In this document: positions 56,590-64,000 of the stretch, piece after piece
How positions within the stretch are numbered: the first letter of the stretch is position 1
Layout: every line of letters starts with the position of its first letter
DNA from: Wenyingzhuangia fucanilytica
GTDB taxonomy: Bacteria > Bacteroidota > Bacteroidia > Flavobacteriales > Flavobacteriaceae
DNA: 64,000 nt
NCBI RefSeq assembly: GCF_001697185.1
Contig: NZ_CP014224.1
Location: 2,960,501 to 3,024,500, forward strand
Direction of reading: 5' to 3'
Program-made: the position numbers and the translations under genes
Notes under the pieces: model-generated
Told to the model about the DNA's origin: nothing
What the model saw: the letters and a program-made list of their open reading frames with translations, nothing else
Database searches by the model: none

Positions 56590-57753
56590 TTAGCTTAATT
56601 TTATTTGATTTTGTTTCATTAAGATATGAATATCTTCATCAACTACTTCTTTTTTAGTATCTGCATAATCTAAGAATTTAGGATACACAGTATCTAGCTC
56701 TAACTTAGTCAACTCATATCCAACGTTTTTAGCTCTATAAGCCAAAGCTGCTCTACCACTACGTGCTGTTAACACAATAGCAGATTCTGTAACTCCAACA
56801 TCAGCAGGATCCATAATTTCATAAGTTTCTCTATTTTTAATCACTCCATCTTGATGAATTCCTGATGAGTGAGCAAAGGCATTAGAACCAACTACAGCTT
56901 TGTTTGCTTGTACAAACATCCCCATATGCTCTTGTACCATTTGAGAAGTACTATATAAAAGTTTAGTATTTACTCCTGTATCTAAATTTAAGTCCGGGTG
57001 TTGCTTCATAATCATCACCACTTCTTCTAGTGATGTATTTCCTGCTCTTTCTCCAATACCATTAATAGTACACTCAATTTGACGAGCTCCATTAATAGCT
57101 CCTTCAATAGAGTTTGCAGTAGCCAAACCTAAATCGTTATGACAGTGACAAGACAATACTGCCTTTTCAATCCCTTTAACGTTTTCTTTTAAATATTTAA
57201 TTTTTGCTCCATATTCGTGAGGCAAACAATAACCTGTAGTATCAGGAATGTTTAATACTGTTGCACCAGCTTTAATAACTGCCTCGCAAACTCTTGCTAA
57301 ATATTCATTATCAGTACGTCCTGCATCCTCAGCGTAAAACTCAACATCTTGCACAAAAGTTTTAGCAAACTTAACCGCTGCTACTGCTCTTTCTATAATT
57401 GCATCTCTGTTAGAGTTAAACTTAAATTTAATATGAGAATCAGAAGTACCAATTCCTGTATGAATTCTTGGTCTAATAGCATGCTTTAAAGCTTCTGCAG
57501 CAACTTTGATATCGTTTTCTACAGAACGAGTCAATCCACAGACCGTTGCATTCTTTACCAATCTAGCAATCGCATCAACAGATTTAAAGTCACCTGGACT
57601 AGAAACTGGAAATCCTGCCTCAATGATATCTACCCCTAATAAATCTAAACGCTCTGCAATAATTAACTTTTGCTCTGTATTTAGTTTACATCCTGGAACT
57701 TGCTCTCCATCTCTAAGAGTAGTATCAAAAATCTGTACGTGATCCTTAGCCAT
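56590..57753 (-). CDS. leuA: 2-isopropylmalate synthase, short form without regulatory domain
   Basis: The 387-residue TIM-barrel enzyme condenses 2-oxoisovalerate and acetyl-CoA. [17 protein letters not shown] at about 8-24, the [13 protein letters not shown] metal site near 200-213 and [17 protein letters not shown] are family signatures; the [17 protein letters not shown] linker segment follows. The protein ends about 60 residues later, where full LeuA enzymes carry a further 120-residue allosteric leucine-binding domain. It may therefore be leucine-insensitive, or be a homocitrate/citramalate synthase relative. leuCD is more than 50 kb away. Confidence 0.88.
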   Translation of the reverse strand: MAKDHVQIFDTTLRDGEQVPGCKLNTEQKLIIAERLDLLGVDIIEAGFPVSSPGDFKSVDAIARLVKNATVCGLTRSVENDIKVAAEALKHAIRPRIHTGIGTSDSHIKFKFNSNRDAIIERAVAAVKFAKTFVQDVEFYAEDAGRTDNEYLARVCEAVIKAGATVLNIPDTTGYCLPHEYGAKIKYLKENVKGIEKAVLSCHCHNDLGLATANSIEGAINGARQIECTINGIGERAGNTSLEEVVMIMKQHPDLNLDTGVNTKLLYSTSQMVQEHMGMFVQANKAVVGSNAFAHSSGIHQDGVIKNRETYEIMDPADVGVTESAIVLTARSGRAALAYRAKNVGYELTKLELDTVYPKFLDYADTKKEVVDEDIHILMKQNQIKLS

Positions 57754-57781
57754 TTTACTTATCTTTTTTACTTTAAGCTAA

Positions 57782-57789
57782 CAAAAATA
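57782..57789 (-). promoter_or_regulatory. predicted -7 element TATTTTTG of leuA
   Basis: An exact TAnnTTTG match on the minus strand about 28 bases upstream of the leuA ATG; no good -33 TTG at the usual spacing. Confidence 0.4.
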
Positions 57790-57931
57790 AGGTTCTAGTA
57801 AAGCGAGTGAAAGCTTAATAAATTACCTTTCCCTTAGCCAAAACAAACATTAAACCACAAACACTAACAATTACAAGGGAATACACATAATAAGTTTACG
57901 ACACCCAACGTTAAAAATCTGAATATTTTTG

Positions 57932-57939
57932 TATTTTTG
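57932..57939 (+). promoter_or_regulatory. predicted -7 element TATTTTTG before the gene at 57966
   Basis: An exact TAnnTTTG match 26 bases upstream of the ATG; a TTA 18 bases further up may be a weak -33 box. Confidence 0.45.
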
Positions 57940-57965
57940 AACTATCCAACACGGGAAACATCACC

Positions 57966-59510
57966 ATGAAAAAAGAAAAAAAAGATCCATTATTCTCACT
58001 AATCAAATCGTTAAGCAAATCCGAAAAGAGACAATTTAAGTTATATGCAGGTAGATTAGAAGGGAATACCCAATCTAACTTTATGGCTTTATTTGTTTTA
58101 ATGGACAAATTAAATGTGTACGATGAGAAGTTAATTCTATCTAAAACAGGAATTAAAAAGCAACAAATATCTAATACTAAAGCTCATTTATACCGTCAAA
58201 TTTTAATAAGCCTTAGATTAAGTCCTATACATCAAAACAGCATTACTCAAATTAGAGAACAAATAGATTTTGCTACAATTTTATATACTAAAGGACTATA
58301 TAAACAAAGTTTGCGTTTGTTAGACAAAACCAAAAGTGTTGCTGTAACTAAAGAACAATACAACTTGGCTTATGAAATTATTGAGCTAGAAAAAGTTATT
58401 GAATCTCAATACATTACACGTAGTATGAGTGACCGTGCCGATACTTTAGCAATTGAAGCTAAAAACATCAACCAAAAAAACATGGTTACTTCCAAGCTAT
58501 CTAACCTTGCTTTACAACTATATAGTTGGTTTTTAAAACACGGATATGCTAGGAATGATAACGACACTCATACTGTTGAAAAATATTATAAAGACAGAAT
58601 TCCTAAATATGCTTTTTCTGAATTAGGATTTACTAGTAAGATGTACTTATATCAAGCCAATTTATGGCAAGGATTTATTACACAAGATTTTTTATCATGT
58701 TACCGAAATTCCCAAAAACTAGTACAGCTCTTTCATGATTTACCTGATATGAAAAAATTGCATCCGGTATTTTATTTAAAAGCAGTAAACTATTTATTAG
58801 AGTCATTATTCTATCTCCAAAAAAAAGATAAGTTTCAAGAAATATTAAACGAGCTAACCTTAGAAATTACCGAGGAAAAAATATTTTCATCAGAAAACAC
58901 ACAAAACCTTTGTTTTTTATACTTATATCAGCACAAAATCAACTCTTTTTATCTAACAGGTGAGTTTAGTAAAGGAACTGAATTTGTAGAAGATGTTTTA
59001 ACAGAACTAAACAAAACTGATAAAAAAATTGATGCCCATCACGTCATGTTATTTTACTACAAAATAGCCTGTATGTATTTTGGAGCTGGTGATTATGAAC
59101 ATTGTATTTTTTATTTAAACAAAATTATCAAAAACAAAGATTTAAAAATGCGTGAGGATTTACTTTGCTATACGCGAGTATTAAACTTAGTTGCTCATTA
59201 CGAATCTGGTGATGATGAATACATTGAAGAATTAATCAAGTCTACTTATAAGTTTTTATTAAAAATGAACAACTTATACGAAGTACAAAGAAAGATGATT
59301 AAATTCTTAAGAAACCTAAGTAATTTGTACCCTCATGAACTAAGAAAAGCTTTTAAAAATTTATATGAAGAACTAAAAGTTTACGAAGACCACCCATACG
59401 AAAAACGTTCTTTTCTATACTTAGACATTTTGTCTTGGCTAGAATCTAACATTAAAGGTGTACCGGTTGAAGAAATTGTAAAACAAAAAATATTAAAAGC
59501 TAGACATTGA
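57966..59510 (+). CDS. uncharacterised helical-repeat protein
   Basis: The 514-residue protein is rich in Leu, Lys and Tyr and looks all-helical, with helix pairs of about 35-40 residues that recall TPR arrays (for example YTKGLYKQSLRLLDKTKSVA, YKIACMYFGAGDYEHCIFYL). The start is strongly basic (MKKEKKDPLFSLIKSLSKSEKRQF), consistent with binding nucleic acid or ribosomes, which is a guess. No signal peptide. The stop overlaps the TTG start of truA (TTGA). No known family comes to mind. Confidence 0.72.
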   Translation: MKKEKKDPLFSLIKSLSKSEKRQFKLYAGRLEGNTQSNFMALFVLMDKLNVYDEKLILSKTGIKKQQISNTKAHLYRQILISLRLSPIHQNSITQIREQIDFATILYTKGLYKQSLRLLDKTKSVAVTKEQYNLAYEIIELEKVIESQYITRSMSDRADTLAIEAKNINQKNMVTSKLSNLALQLYSWFLKHGYARNDNDTHTVEKYYKDRIPKYAFSELGFTSKMYLYQANLWQGFITQDFLSCYRNSQKLVQLFHDLPDMKKLHPVFYLKAVNYLLESLFYLQKKDKFQEILNELTLEITEEKIFSSENTQNLCFLYLYQHKINSFYLTGEFSKGTEFVEDVLTELNKTDKKIDAHHVMLFYYKIACMYFGAGDYEHCIFYLNKIIKNKDLKMREDLLCYTRVLNLVAHYESGDDEYIEELIKSTYKFLLKMNNLYEVQRKMIKFLRNLSNLYPHELRKAFKNLYEELKVYEDHPYEKRSFLYLDILSWLESNIKGVPVEEIVKQKILKARH

Positions 59511-60304
59511 AATACCTAAACGATCATTATTATTTAATTCAACTACAATATTTAGGGTTTAGATTCCACGGATGGCAAAAGCAACCTAATGTAAAAACTG
59601 TTCAAGAGTATATAGAAAAAACCCTGCGTTTTATATTTAAGCATCAAGATTTTAAAACTTTAGGAGGAAGCAGAACCGATGCAATGGTTTCTGCAAATGA
59701 TGCCTATTGTCATTTAATCACAAAAGAATTTTATGACACCAATTGGCTTACAAAAGAATTAAACAAAAATCTACCTAGAGATATCAATATCATTAACATT
59801 AAACAAGTAGATGCTTCTTTTGACATGATTGGAGCTGTAAAAATTAAAGAATATCATTACTTATTTTCTCATGGCGAAAGAAATCATCCTTTTGCTGCTC
59901 CCATGATGGTTGGAAAAACCAATACTTTAGATATTGACCTAATGCAGCAAGGCGCAAAACTATTTAAGGGCAAACACAACTTTAAAAAATACACCAAAAA
60001 ACCTAACCCAAATACTGTTTGTGAGCGTGAAGTATTTAGCTCTGAAATTATTAAAAATGATATCTATACTGCTAATTTCTTTCCAAAAGAAAGTTATATA
60101 TATAAAGTTACAGGCCCTGGTTTTATGCATTATCAAGTTAGAATGATGATGGGAAGTCTGTTTTTACTCGGAAGCGGAGAAATGAATTTAGAAACATTTA
60201 AAAAAACACTTAGTCACTGGGATGATGAATTAGTTCTTAACGAAATTGCTCCTGCTAGCGGATTAATTCTTCATAAGAATACGCTACACACTCAAAATCA
60301 ATAA
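59507..60304 (+). CDS. truA: TruA-family tRNA pseudouridine synthase
   Basis: A 265-residue enzyme with the TruA architecture. YLIQLQYLGFRFHGWQKQPN is the N-terminal signature and GGSRTDAMVSANDAYCHL holds the catalytic Asp in RTD (about residue 54). In TruA this stretch is usually GRTDAGVHA; here AMVSA follows the Asp, so the protein may be a divergent subgroup. GPGFMHYQVRMMMGSLFLLGSG is the C-terminal motif. It would modify tRNA positions 38-40. The start is TTG, overlapping the previous stop. Confidence 0.88.
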   Translation: MKYLNDHYYLIQLQYLGFRFHGWQKQPNVKTVQEYIEKTLRFIFKHQDFKTLGGSRTDAMVSANDAYCHLITKEFYDTNWLTKELNKNLPRDINIINIKQVDASFDMIGAVKIKEYHYLFSHGERNHPFAAPMMVGKTNTLDIDLMQQGAKLFKGKHNFKKYTKKPNPNTVCEREVFSSEIIKNDIYTANFFPKESYIYKVTGPGFMHYQVRMMMGSLFLLGSGEMNLETFKKTLSHWDDELVLNEIAPASGLILHKNTLHTQNQ

Positions 60305-60324
60305 AGTAAAATAGTTTTACACTA

Positions 60325-60356
60325 TTGTTTTATTTTAAATAAAATGTATATATTTG
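60325..60356 (+). promoter_or_regulatory. predicted rpsO promoter (TTG-N21-TATATTTG)
   Basis: TTG at 60325-60327 and TATATTTG at 60349-60356 with 21 bases between. Transcription would start near 60360, which rules out the in-frame upstream start at 60354. Confidence 0.7.
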
Positions 60357-60361
60357 CAGCC

Positions 60362-60380
60362 GATTACCAAAGAGGTAATC
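60362..60380 (+). promoter_or_regulatory. hairpin in the rpsO leader
   Basis: GATTACC and GGTAATC form a perfect 7-bp stem with an AAAGA loop right at the predicted 5' end of the rpsO mRNA, 30 bases before the ATG. S15 regulates its own mRNA through leader structures in several bacteria; whether this hairpin does so is inference. Confidence 0.5.
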
Positions 60381-60410
60381 CGCATAATAATCATTTACAA
60401 AAATATTAGC

Positions 60411-60680
60411 ATGTATTTATCACAAGAGAAAAAAGCGGAAATTTTCGCTAAACACGGAAAGTCAGCAAATGACACTGGTTCTACAGAAGGACAAATTGCA
60501 TTATTCACTTACAGAATTGCACATTTAACTAACCACTTAAAGGCTAACAGAAAAGACTACAACACTCAACGTTCATTAGTAAAGTTAGTTGGTAAACGTA
60601 GATCTTTATTAGATTACTTAGTAAAAACAGACATTTTACGTTACCGTGCAATTATCGCAGAATTAGGATTAAGAAAATAA
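60411..60680 (+). CDS. rpsO: 30S ribosomal protein S15
   Basis: An 89-residue ribosomal protein from the ATG at 60411 (MYLSQEKKAEIFAKHG). The conserved NDTGSTEGQIALFTYRI, LTNHLKANRKDYNTQRSL and GKRRSLLDYLVK blocks cover the 16S rRNA-binding helices. A longer frame from 60354 starts within the promoter and is rejected. The rpsO-pnp order is ancient and widespread. Confidence 0.98.
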   Translation: MYLSQEKKAEIFAKHGKSANDTGSTEGQIALFTYRIAHLTNHLKANRKDYNTQRSLVKLVGKRRSLLDYLVKTDILRYRAIIAELGLRK

Positions 60681-60697
60681 TTCAAGATATAACATAT

Positions 60698-60727
60698 AAA
60701 GAGAGGCTTAATCGCCTCTTTTTTTTA
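60698..60727 (+). terminator. terminator after rpsO
   Basis: A GC-rich short stem (AGAGGC / GCCTCT, extended by A-T and G-T pairs) with TTAATC loop and a run of eight T. Confidence 0.8.
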
Positions 60728-60798
60728 TTTTAGACACTTCGCTGATATTTTATATCAGTTTACACAAAATAAGAGGTCAGGACAAAGCTTCTGATTCC

Positions 60799-60875
60799 AT
60801 TGTTAACAAAAAACCCTACAACAACACAACATTTTTGTTAAACAATAACCGTTGAATTTTCTTATTTAATTCAAC
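60799..60875 (+). promoter_or_regulatory. two consecutive inverted repeats in the pnp leader
   Basis: The first pairs ATTGTTAACAAAAA (60799) with TTTTTGTTAAACAAT (60832-60846), one base bulged. The second is perfect: GTTGAATT (60851-60858) with AATTCAAC (60868-60875), ending 18 bases before the pnp ATG. Structured leaders of this kind control pnp autoregulation in E. coli; the same here is inference. Confidence 0.5.
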
Positions 60876-60893
60876 ATTTAAAACATTTTATTT

Positions 60894-63125
60894 ATGATAC
60901 CTAAGGTATATAAAGAAGTTATCGAATTAGGAGACGGGAGAACCGTATCTATCGAAACTGGAAAATTAGCAAAACAAGCTCATGGTAGCGTTGTGGTGCA
61001 AATGGGAAATGCAATGTTACTTTGTACTGTAGTTTCTAACTACAAACAATCAGACGTAGATTTTTTACCATTAACAGTAGATTATAGAGAAAAATTTGCA
61101 GCTGCAGGTAAATACCCTGGAGGTTTCTTTAAAAGAGAAGCTAGACCAAGTGATGACGAGGTATTAACTATGCGTTTAATAGACCGTGTATTACGTCCTT
61201 TATTCCCAAAAGATTACCACGCAGAAACTCAAGTAATGATTCAATTAATGTCTCATGACCCTGAAGTTATGCCAGATGCATTAGCAGGATTAGGTGCTTC
61301 TGCAGCAATTCAATTATCAGATATTCCTTTTGAAACTCCAATTTCAGAAGCTCGTGTAGGTAGAATTAACGGAGAATTCGTAATCAACCCAACAAGAGCT
61401 CAATTAGCGGAATCTGACATCGATATGATGATTGGTGCTTCTGCTGATTCTGTAATGATGGTTGAAGGAGAAATGGATGAGATTTCTGAAGAAGAAATGG
61501 CTGATGCCATTAAATTTGCTCACGAAGCGATTAAAGTACAATGTGCTGCCCAAGTTAAATTAGCAGAAGCATTTGGAAAGAAAGAAACTCGTGAATACAC
61601 TCAAGCTGAAGAAAACGAAGAATTAGCTGCTCGTATCAAAGAATTAACTTACGATAAATGTTACGCTATTGCTGCGAAAGGAACTTCTAAAGTTGAAAGA
61701 ACTGATGCTTTTGAAGCTGTTAAAGAAGAAGTTTTAGCTACTTTTTCAGAAGAAGAAAAAGAGGAGTACGGAGACTTAATTGGAAAATACTTTAACAAAT
61801 CTCAAAAAGAAGCTGTTCGTGAATTAACATTAGCAGAAGGTTTACGTTTAGATGGTCGTAAGACAACTGAAATTAGACCAATTTGGGGAGAGGTAGATTA
61901 TTTACCTTCTACTCACGGATCTTCTATTTTTACTCGTGGAGAAACTCAAGCTTTAGCAACTGTAACTTTAGGAACTTCTAGAGATGCAAATATTATTGAC
62001 TCGCCTACTCACGAAGGAGAAGAAAAATTCTATTTACACTATAACTTCCCTCCATTCTGTACTGGTGAAGCTAGACCTTTAAGAGGTACTTCTCGTAGAG
62101 AGGTTGGACATGGAAACTTAGCACAAAGAGCATTAAAAGGAATGATTCCTGCTGAATGTCCTTACACTGTAAGAGTTGTTTCAGAAGTATTAGAATCTAA
62201 CGGTTCTTCTTCTATGGCTACTGTTTGTGCAGGTACTATGGCTTTAATGGATGCTGGAGTTCAAATTACAAAACCAGTTTCTGGTATTGCAATGGGATTA
62301 ATTTCTGATGGTAGTCGTTACGCTGTATTGTCTGATATTTTAGGTGATGAAGATCACTTAGGAGATATGGACTTTAAAGTAACTGGTACTGCTGATGGTA
62401 TTACTGCTTGTCAGATGGATATTAAAGTAAAAGGATTGTCTTACGAAATTTTAGTAAATGCTTTAAAGCAAGCTAGAGAAGGACGTTTACATATATTAGG
62501 GAAAATTACAGAAGTAATTGAAACTCCTAACACTGATGTAAAAGCGCACTCTCCTAAAATGATTACTAGAGTAATTCCTAACGATTATATTGGTGCATTA
62601 ATTGGACCTGGAGGTAAAAACATTCAAGAATTACAAAAAGAAACAGGATGTACTATTGTAATTAATGAAGACCCTAAAACAACTGAAGGAATTGTTGAAA
62701 TTTTAGGAACTAACCAAGAAGGAATAGACAAAGTATTAGCTAATATTGAGTCTATGTTATTCAAACCTGAAGTTGGTGAAAAATACGAGGTAAAAGTAAT
62801 TAAAATGTTAGATTTTGGAGCCGTAGTAGAATATACTCAAGCACCAGGAAACGAAGTTTTATTACACGTAAGTGAATTGGCTTGGGAACGTACAGAAAAT
62901 GTTACGGATGTAGTAAACATGGGTGATGTATTCGAAGTAAAATACTTTGGTAAAGATCCTAAAACTCGTAAAGAAAAAGTTTCTAGAAAAGCTTTATTAC
63001 CAAAACCTGAAGGTTTTAAACCAAGACCTCCAAGAGAAAACAACGACCGTGGTGGGCGTGACAACAGAGGAAAAGACAATCGTAGAGACGATAGAAAACC
63101 TAGAGAAGAGAAAAAAGCTGAATAG
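60894..63125 (+). CDS. pnp: polyribonucleotide nucleotidyltransferase
   Basis: The 743-residue exoribonuclease has two RNase PH domains (about 10-230 and 315-545), a KH domain with [22 protein letters not shown] near 560, and an S1 domain ([20 protein letters not shown] onward). [17 protein letters not shown] is the phosphate/active-site block. A basic, Arg/Asp/Gly-rich tail (residues 705-743) is extra and probably disordered. It degrades mRNA 3'-5' using phosphate. Confidence 0.98.
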   Translation: MIPKVYKEVIELGDGRTVSIETGKLAKQAHGSVVVQMGNAMLLCTVVSNYKQSDVDFLPLTVDYREKFAAAGKYPGGFFKREARPSDDEVLTMRLIDRVLRPLFPKDYHAETQVMIQLMSHDPEVMPDALAGLGASAAIQLSDIPFETPISEARVGRINGEFVINPTRAQLAESDIDMMIGASADSVMMVEGEMDEISEEEMADAIKFAHEAIKVQCAAQVKLAEAFGKKETREYTQAEENEELAARIKELTYDKCYAIAAKGTSKVERTDAFEAVKEEVLATFSEEEKEEYGDLIGKYFNKSQKEAVRELTLAEGLRLDGRKTTEIRPIWGEVDYLPSTHGSSIFTRGETQALATVTLGTSRDANIIDSPTHEGEEKFYLHYNFPPFCTGEARPLRGTSRREVGHGNLAQRALKGMIPAECPYTVRVVSEVLESNGSSSMATVCAGTMALMDAGVQITKPVSGIAMGLISDGSRYAVLSDILGDEDHLGDMDFKVTGTADGITACQMDIKVKGLSYEILVNALKQAREGRLHILGKITEVIETPNTDVKAHSPKMITRVIPNDYIGALIGPGGKNIQELQKETGCTIVINEDPKTTEGIVEILGTNQEGIDKVLANIESMLFKPEVGEKYEVKVIKMLDFGAVVEYTQAPGNEVLLHVSELAWERTENVTDVVNMGDVFEVKYFGKDPKTRKEKVSRKALLPKPEGFKPRPPRENNDRGGRDNRGKDNRRDDRKPREEKKAE

Positions 63126-63143
63126 TTTTTATTCTTAGAAATA

Positions 63144-63174
63144 CAAAAAGCACCTCAAATGAGGTGCTTTTTTA
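63144..63174. terminator. bidirectional terminator between pnp and the OmpA-family gene
   Basis: AAAAAGCACCTC pairs with GAGGTGCTTTTT across a 4-base loop, with A- and T-runs on each side. Confidence 0.9.
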
Positions 63175-63190
63175 GTTTTACAATTATATA

Positions 63191-64000
63191 TTATTTTACA
63201 ATCACAAAATCTGTTCTTCTATTAGATTCGTGTTCTTCCTCGGTACATTCAGCATTATCAGAACATTCATTAATTAATTTTGTTTCACCAAACCCTTTAA
63301 CAGAAACAATCCTTTCTGGAGCAATTCCCTTAGACAAAAGATACTCTCCTACTGATTTTGCTCTCCTTTCAGACAATCTTAAATTATAACTCTTACCTCC
63401 TCTTGAATCGGTATGTGCTTCTAACTTAAATATATCTTCTGGGTATTTATTTAAATAATCAATAGCAACTTGTAATTGTTTTTCTGCACGTGGAGTAATG
63501 CTTGCATCATCATATTCAAAATACACAGGTTCTAAATTGATTTTAACATTTCCGTACTTATCCTCTATCAATTCTTTTTCTAAATAAAAATCCTTATCAA
63601 CTGGATTAAGATTTTGAACTCCAGTCAAACTAACAATACCATTATCAGAAACATGTCCTTCTTTTACTACATGGAATTTATAATCCTGATCAATAGGTAA
63701 TAACACCTTATAAGCTCCCAAACTATCTGTTGTAAACGTATTAATTAACTTTCCAGACATATCCGAAACATGAACTTTAGCATTTGAAAGTTTTATAAAT
63801 GTCTTTTTCTCTATGGCAAAACCACTAATCTCAACCTTTTTTAAAGATTTGGTTTCTATAAAAGAATAAATATCATCATCTCCTTTACCGCCTTTTCTAT
63901 TAGAAGATAAATACCCTTTAACGGTATAGTCATCAACACTACTAATTTGATATGAAAAATCATCATCTATAGAGTTAATAGGCTCTCCCATATTTACAGG
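63191..64000 (-). CDS. OmpA-family protein with PD40-like and regulatory-like domains, PorE-like, N-terminus cut by window edge
   Basis: The frame stays open through base 64000 (codons for PVNMGEPINS at the edge), so the gene continues to the right. The visible 270 residues hold the end of a PD40 propeller (SSNRKGGKGDDDIYSF), a carboxypeptidase-regulatory-like sandwich (about 55-140) and a C-terminal OmpA domain with HTDSRG, NLRLSERRAKSVGEYL and NRRTDF for peptidoglycan binding. The order matches PorE of the type IX secretion system, but Flavobacteriaceae have many such paralogues. An in-frame ATG at 63991 is internal. Confidence 0.88.
   Translation of the reverse strand, partial: PVNMGEPINSIDDDFSYQISSVDDYTVKGYLSSNRKGGKGDDDIYSFIETKSLKKVEISGFAIEKKTFIKLSNAKVHVSDMSGKLINTFTTDSLGAYKVLLPIDQDYKFHVVKEGHVSDNGIVSLTGVQNLNPVDKDFYLEKELIEDKYGNVKINLEPVYFEYDDASITPRAEKQLQVAIDYLNKYPEDIFKLEAHTDSRGGKSYNLRLSERRAKSVGEYLLSKGIAPERIVSVKGFGETKLINECSDNAECTEEEHESNRRTDFVIVK

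Overview
The window is AT-rich and comes from a member of the Bacteroidota, most likely family Flavobacteriaceae. The main evidence is a type IX secretion sorting domain on a metalloprotease, several promoters of the Bacteroidota form (TTG, 19-21 bases, TAnnTTTG), almost no Shine-Dalgarno sequences, and a set of lineage-typical families: DUF3127, a PorE-like OmpA protein, the GH3/M23 gene pair, and a thiamin operon with ThiH. The genus cannot be fixed from sequence alone. I saw no rRNA, tRNA, CRISPR array, prophage or classical insertion sequence; nearly all of the window is core genome.

Layout. 1-3.6 kb: the tail of an incoming gene, a lipoprotein, then leuCD on the minus strand. 4.6-12.6 kb: a long minus-strand operon (yicC, gmk, DUF3050, nadD, M23 peptidase, GH3, M43 metalloprotease, rsmI, Dabb). 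13.6-20.8 kb: plus-strand housekeeping genes (NlpC/P60, GT9, DUF3127, aat, mazG-like, aroA, queA, rlmN). 20.9-29.9 kb: a thiamin operon behind a TPP riboswitch (thiS, thiC, thiE-like, thiD, thiE, thiG, thiH, thiF) with three passenger genes. 30.4-35.5 kb: gatC, gatA and a fused gatB-aspS gene on the minus strand. 35.7-38.5 kb: a porin and a DASS transporter. 39-43.8 kb: gyrB, two envelope proteins and mdh. 43.8-46.9 kb: trkA, trkH and a 59-residue CPxCG protein. 47-54.2 kb: radC, a very AT-rich surface-polysaccharide patch, and rarA. 54.4-64 kb: an OsmC-like gene, map, PAP2 phosphatase, tatA, leuA, a helical protein, truA, rpsO, pnp and a PorE-like OmpA protein cut by the window edge.

The most unusual signal is a family of word-like, degenerate inverted repeats between co-directional genes, densest in the thiamin operon. 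Each arm is a run of near-identical short words (for example AGTACTAAGTACT, TAGAATTTAGAA, CAATTAGCAATT), and the second arm is roughly the reverse complement of the first. The arms often supply the stop codon of the gene before or the start region of the gene after. Two S23-type four-helix-bundle genes sit between such arms like a cargo. One element lies in frame inside a thiE-like gene. Another forms the linker that joins GatB to aspartyl-tRNA synthetase in a 1114-residue protein. These elements look like mobile or expanding intercistronic units that can fuse reading frames, and the GatB-AspRS fusion would tether the two halves of the indirect Asn-tRNA pathway.
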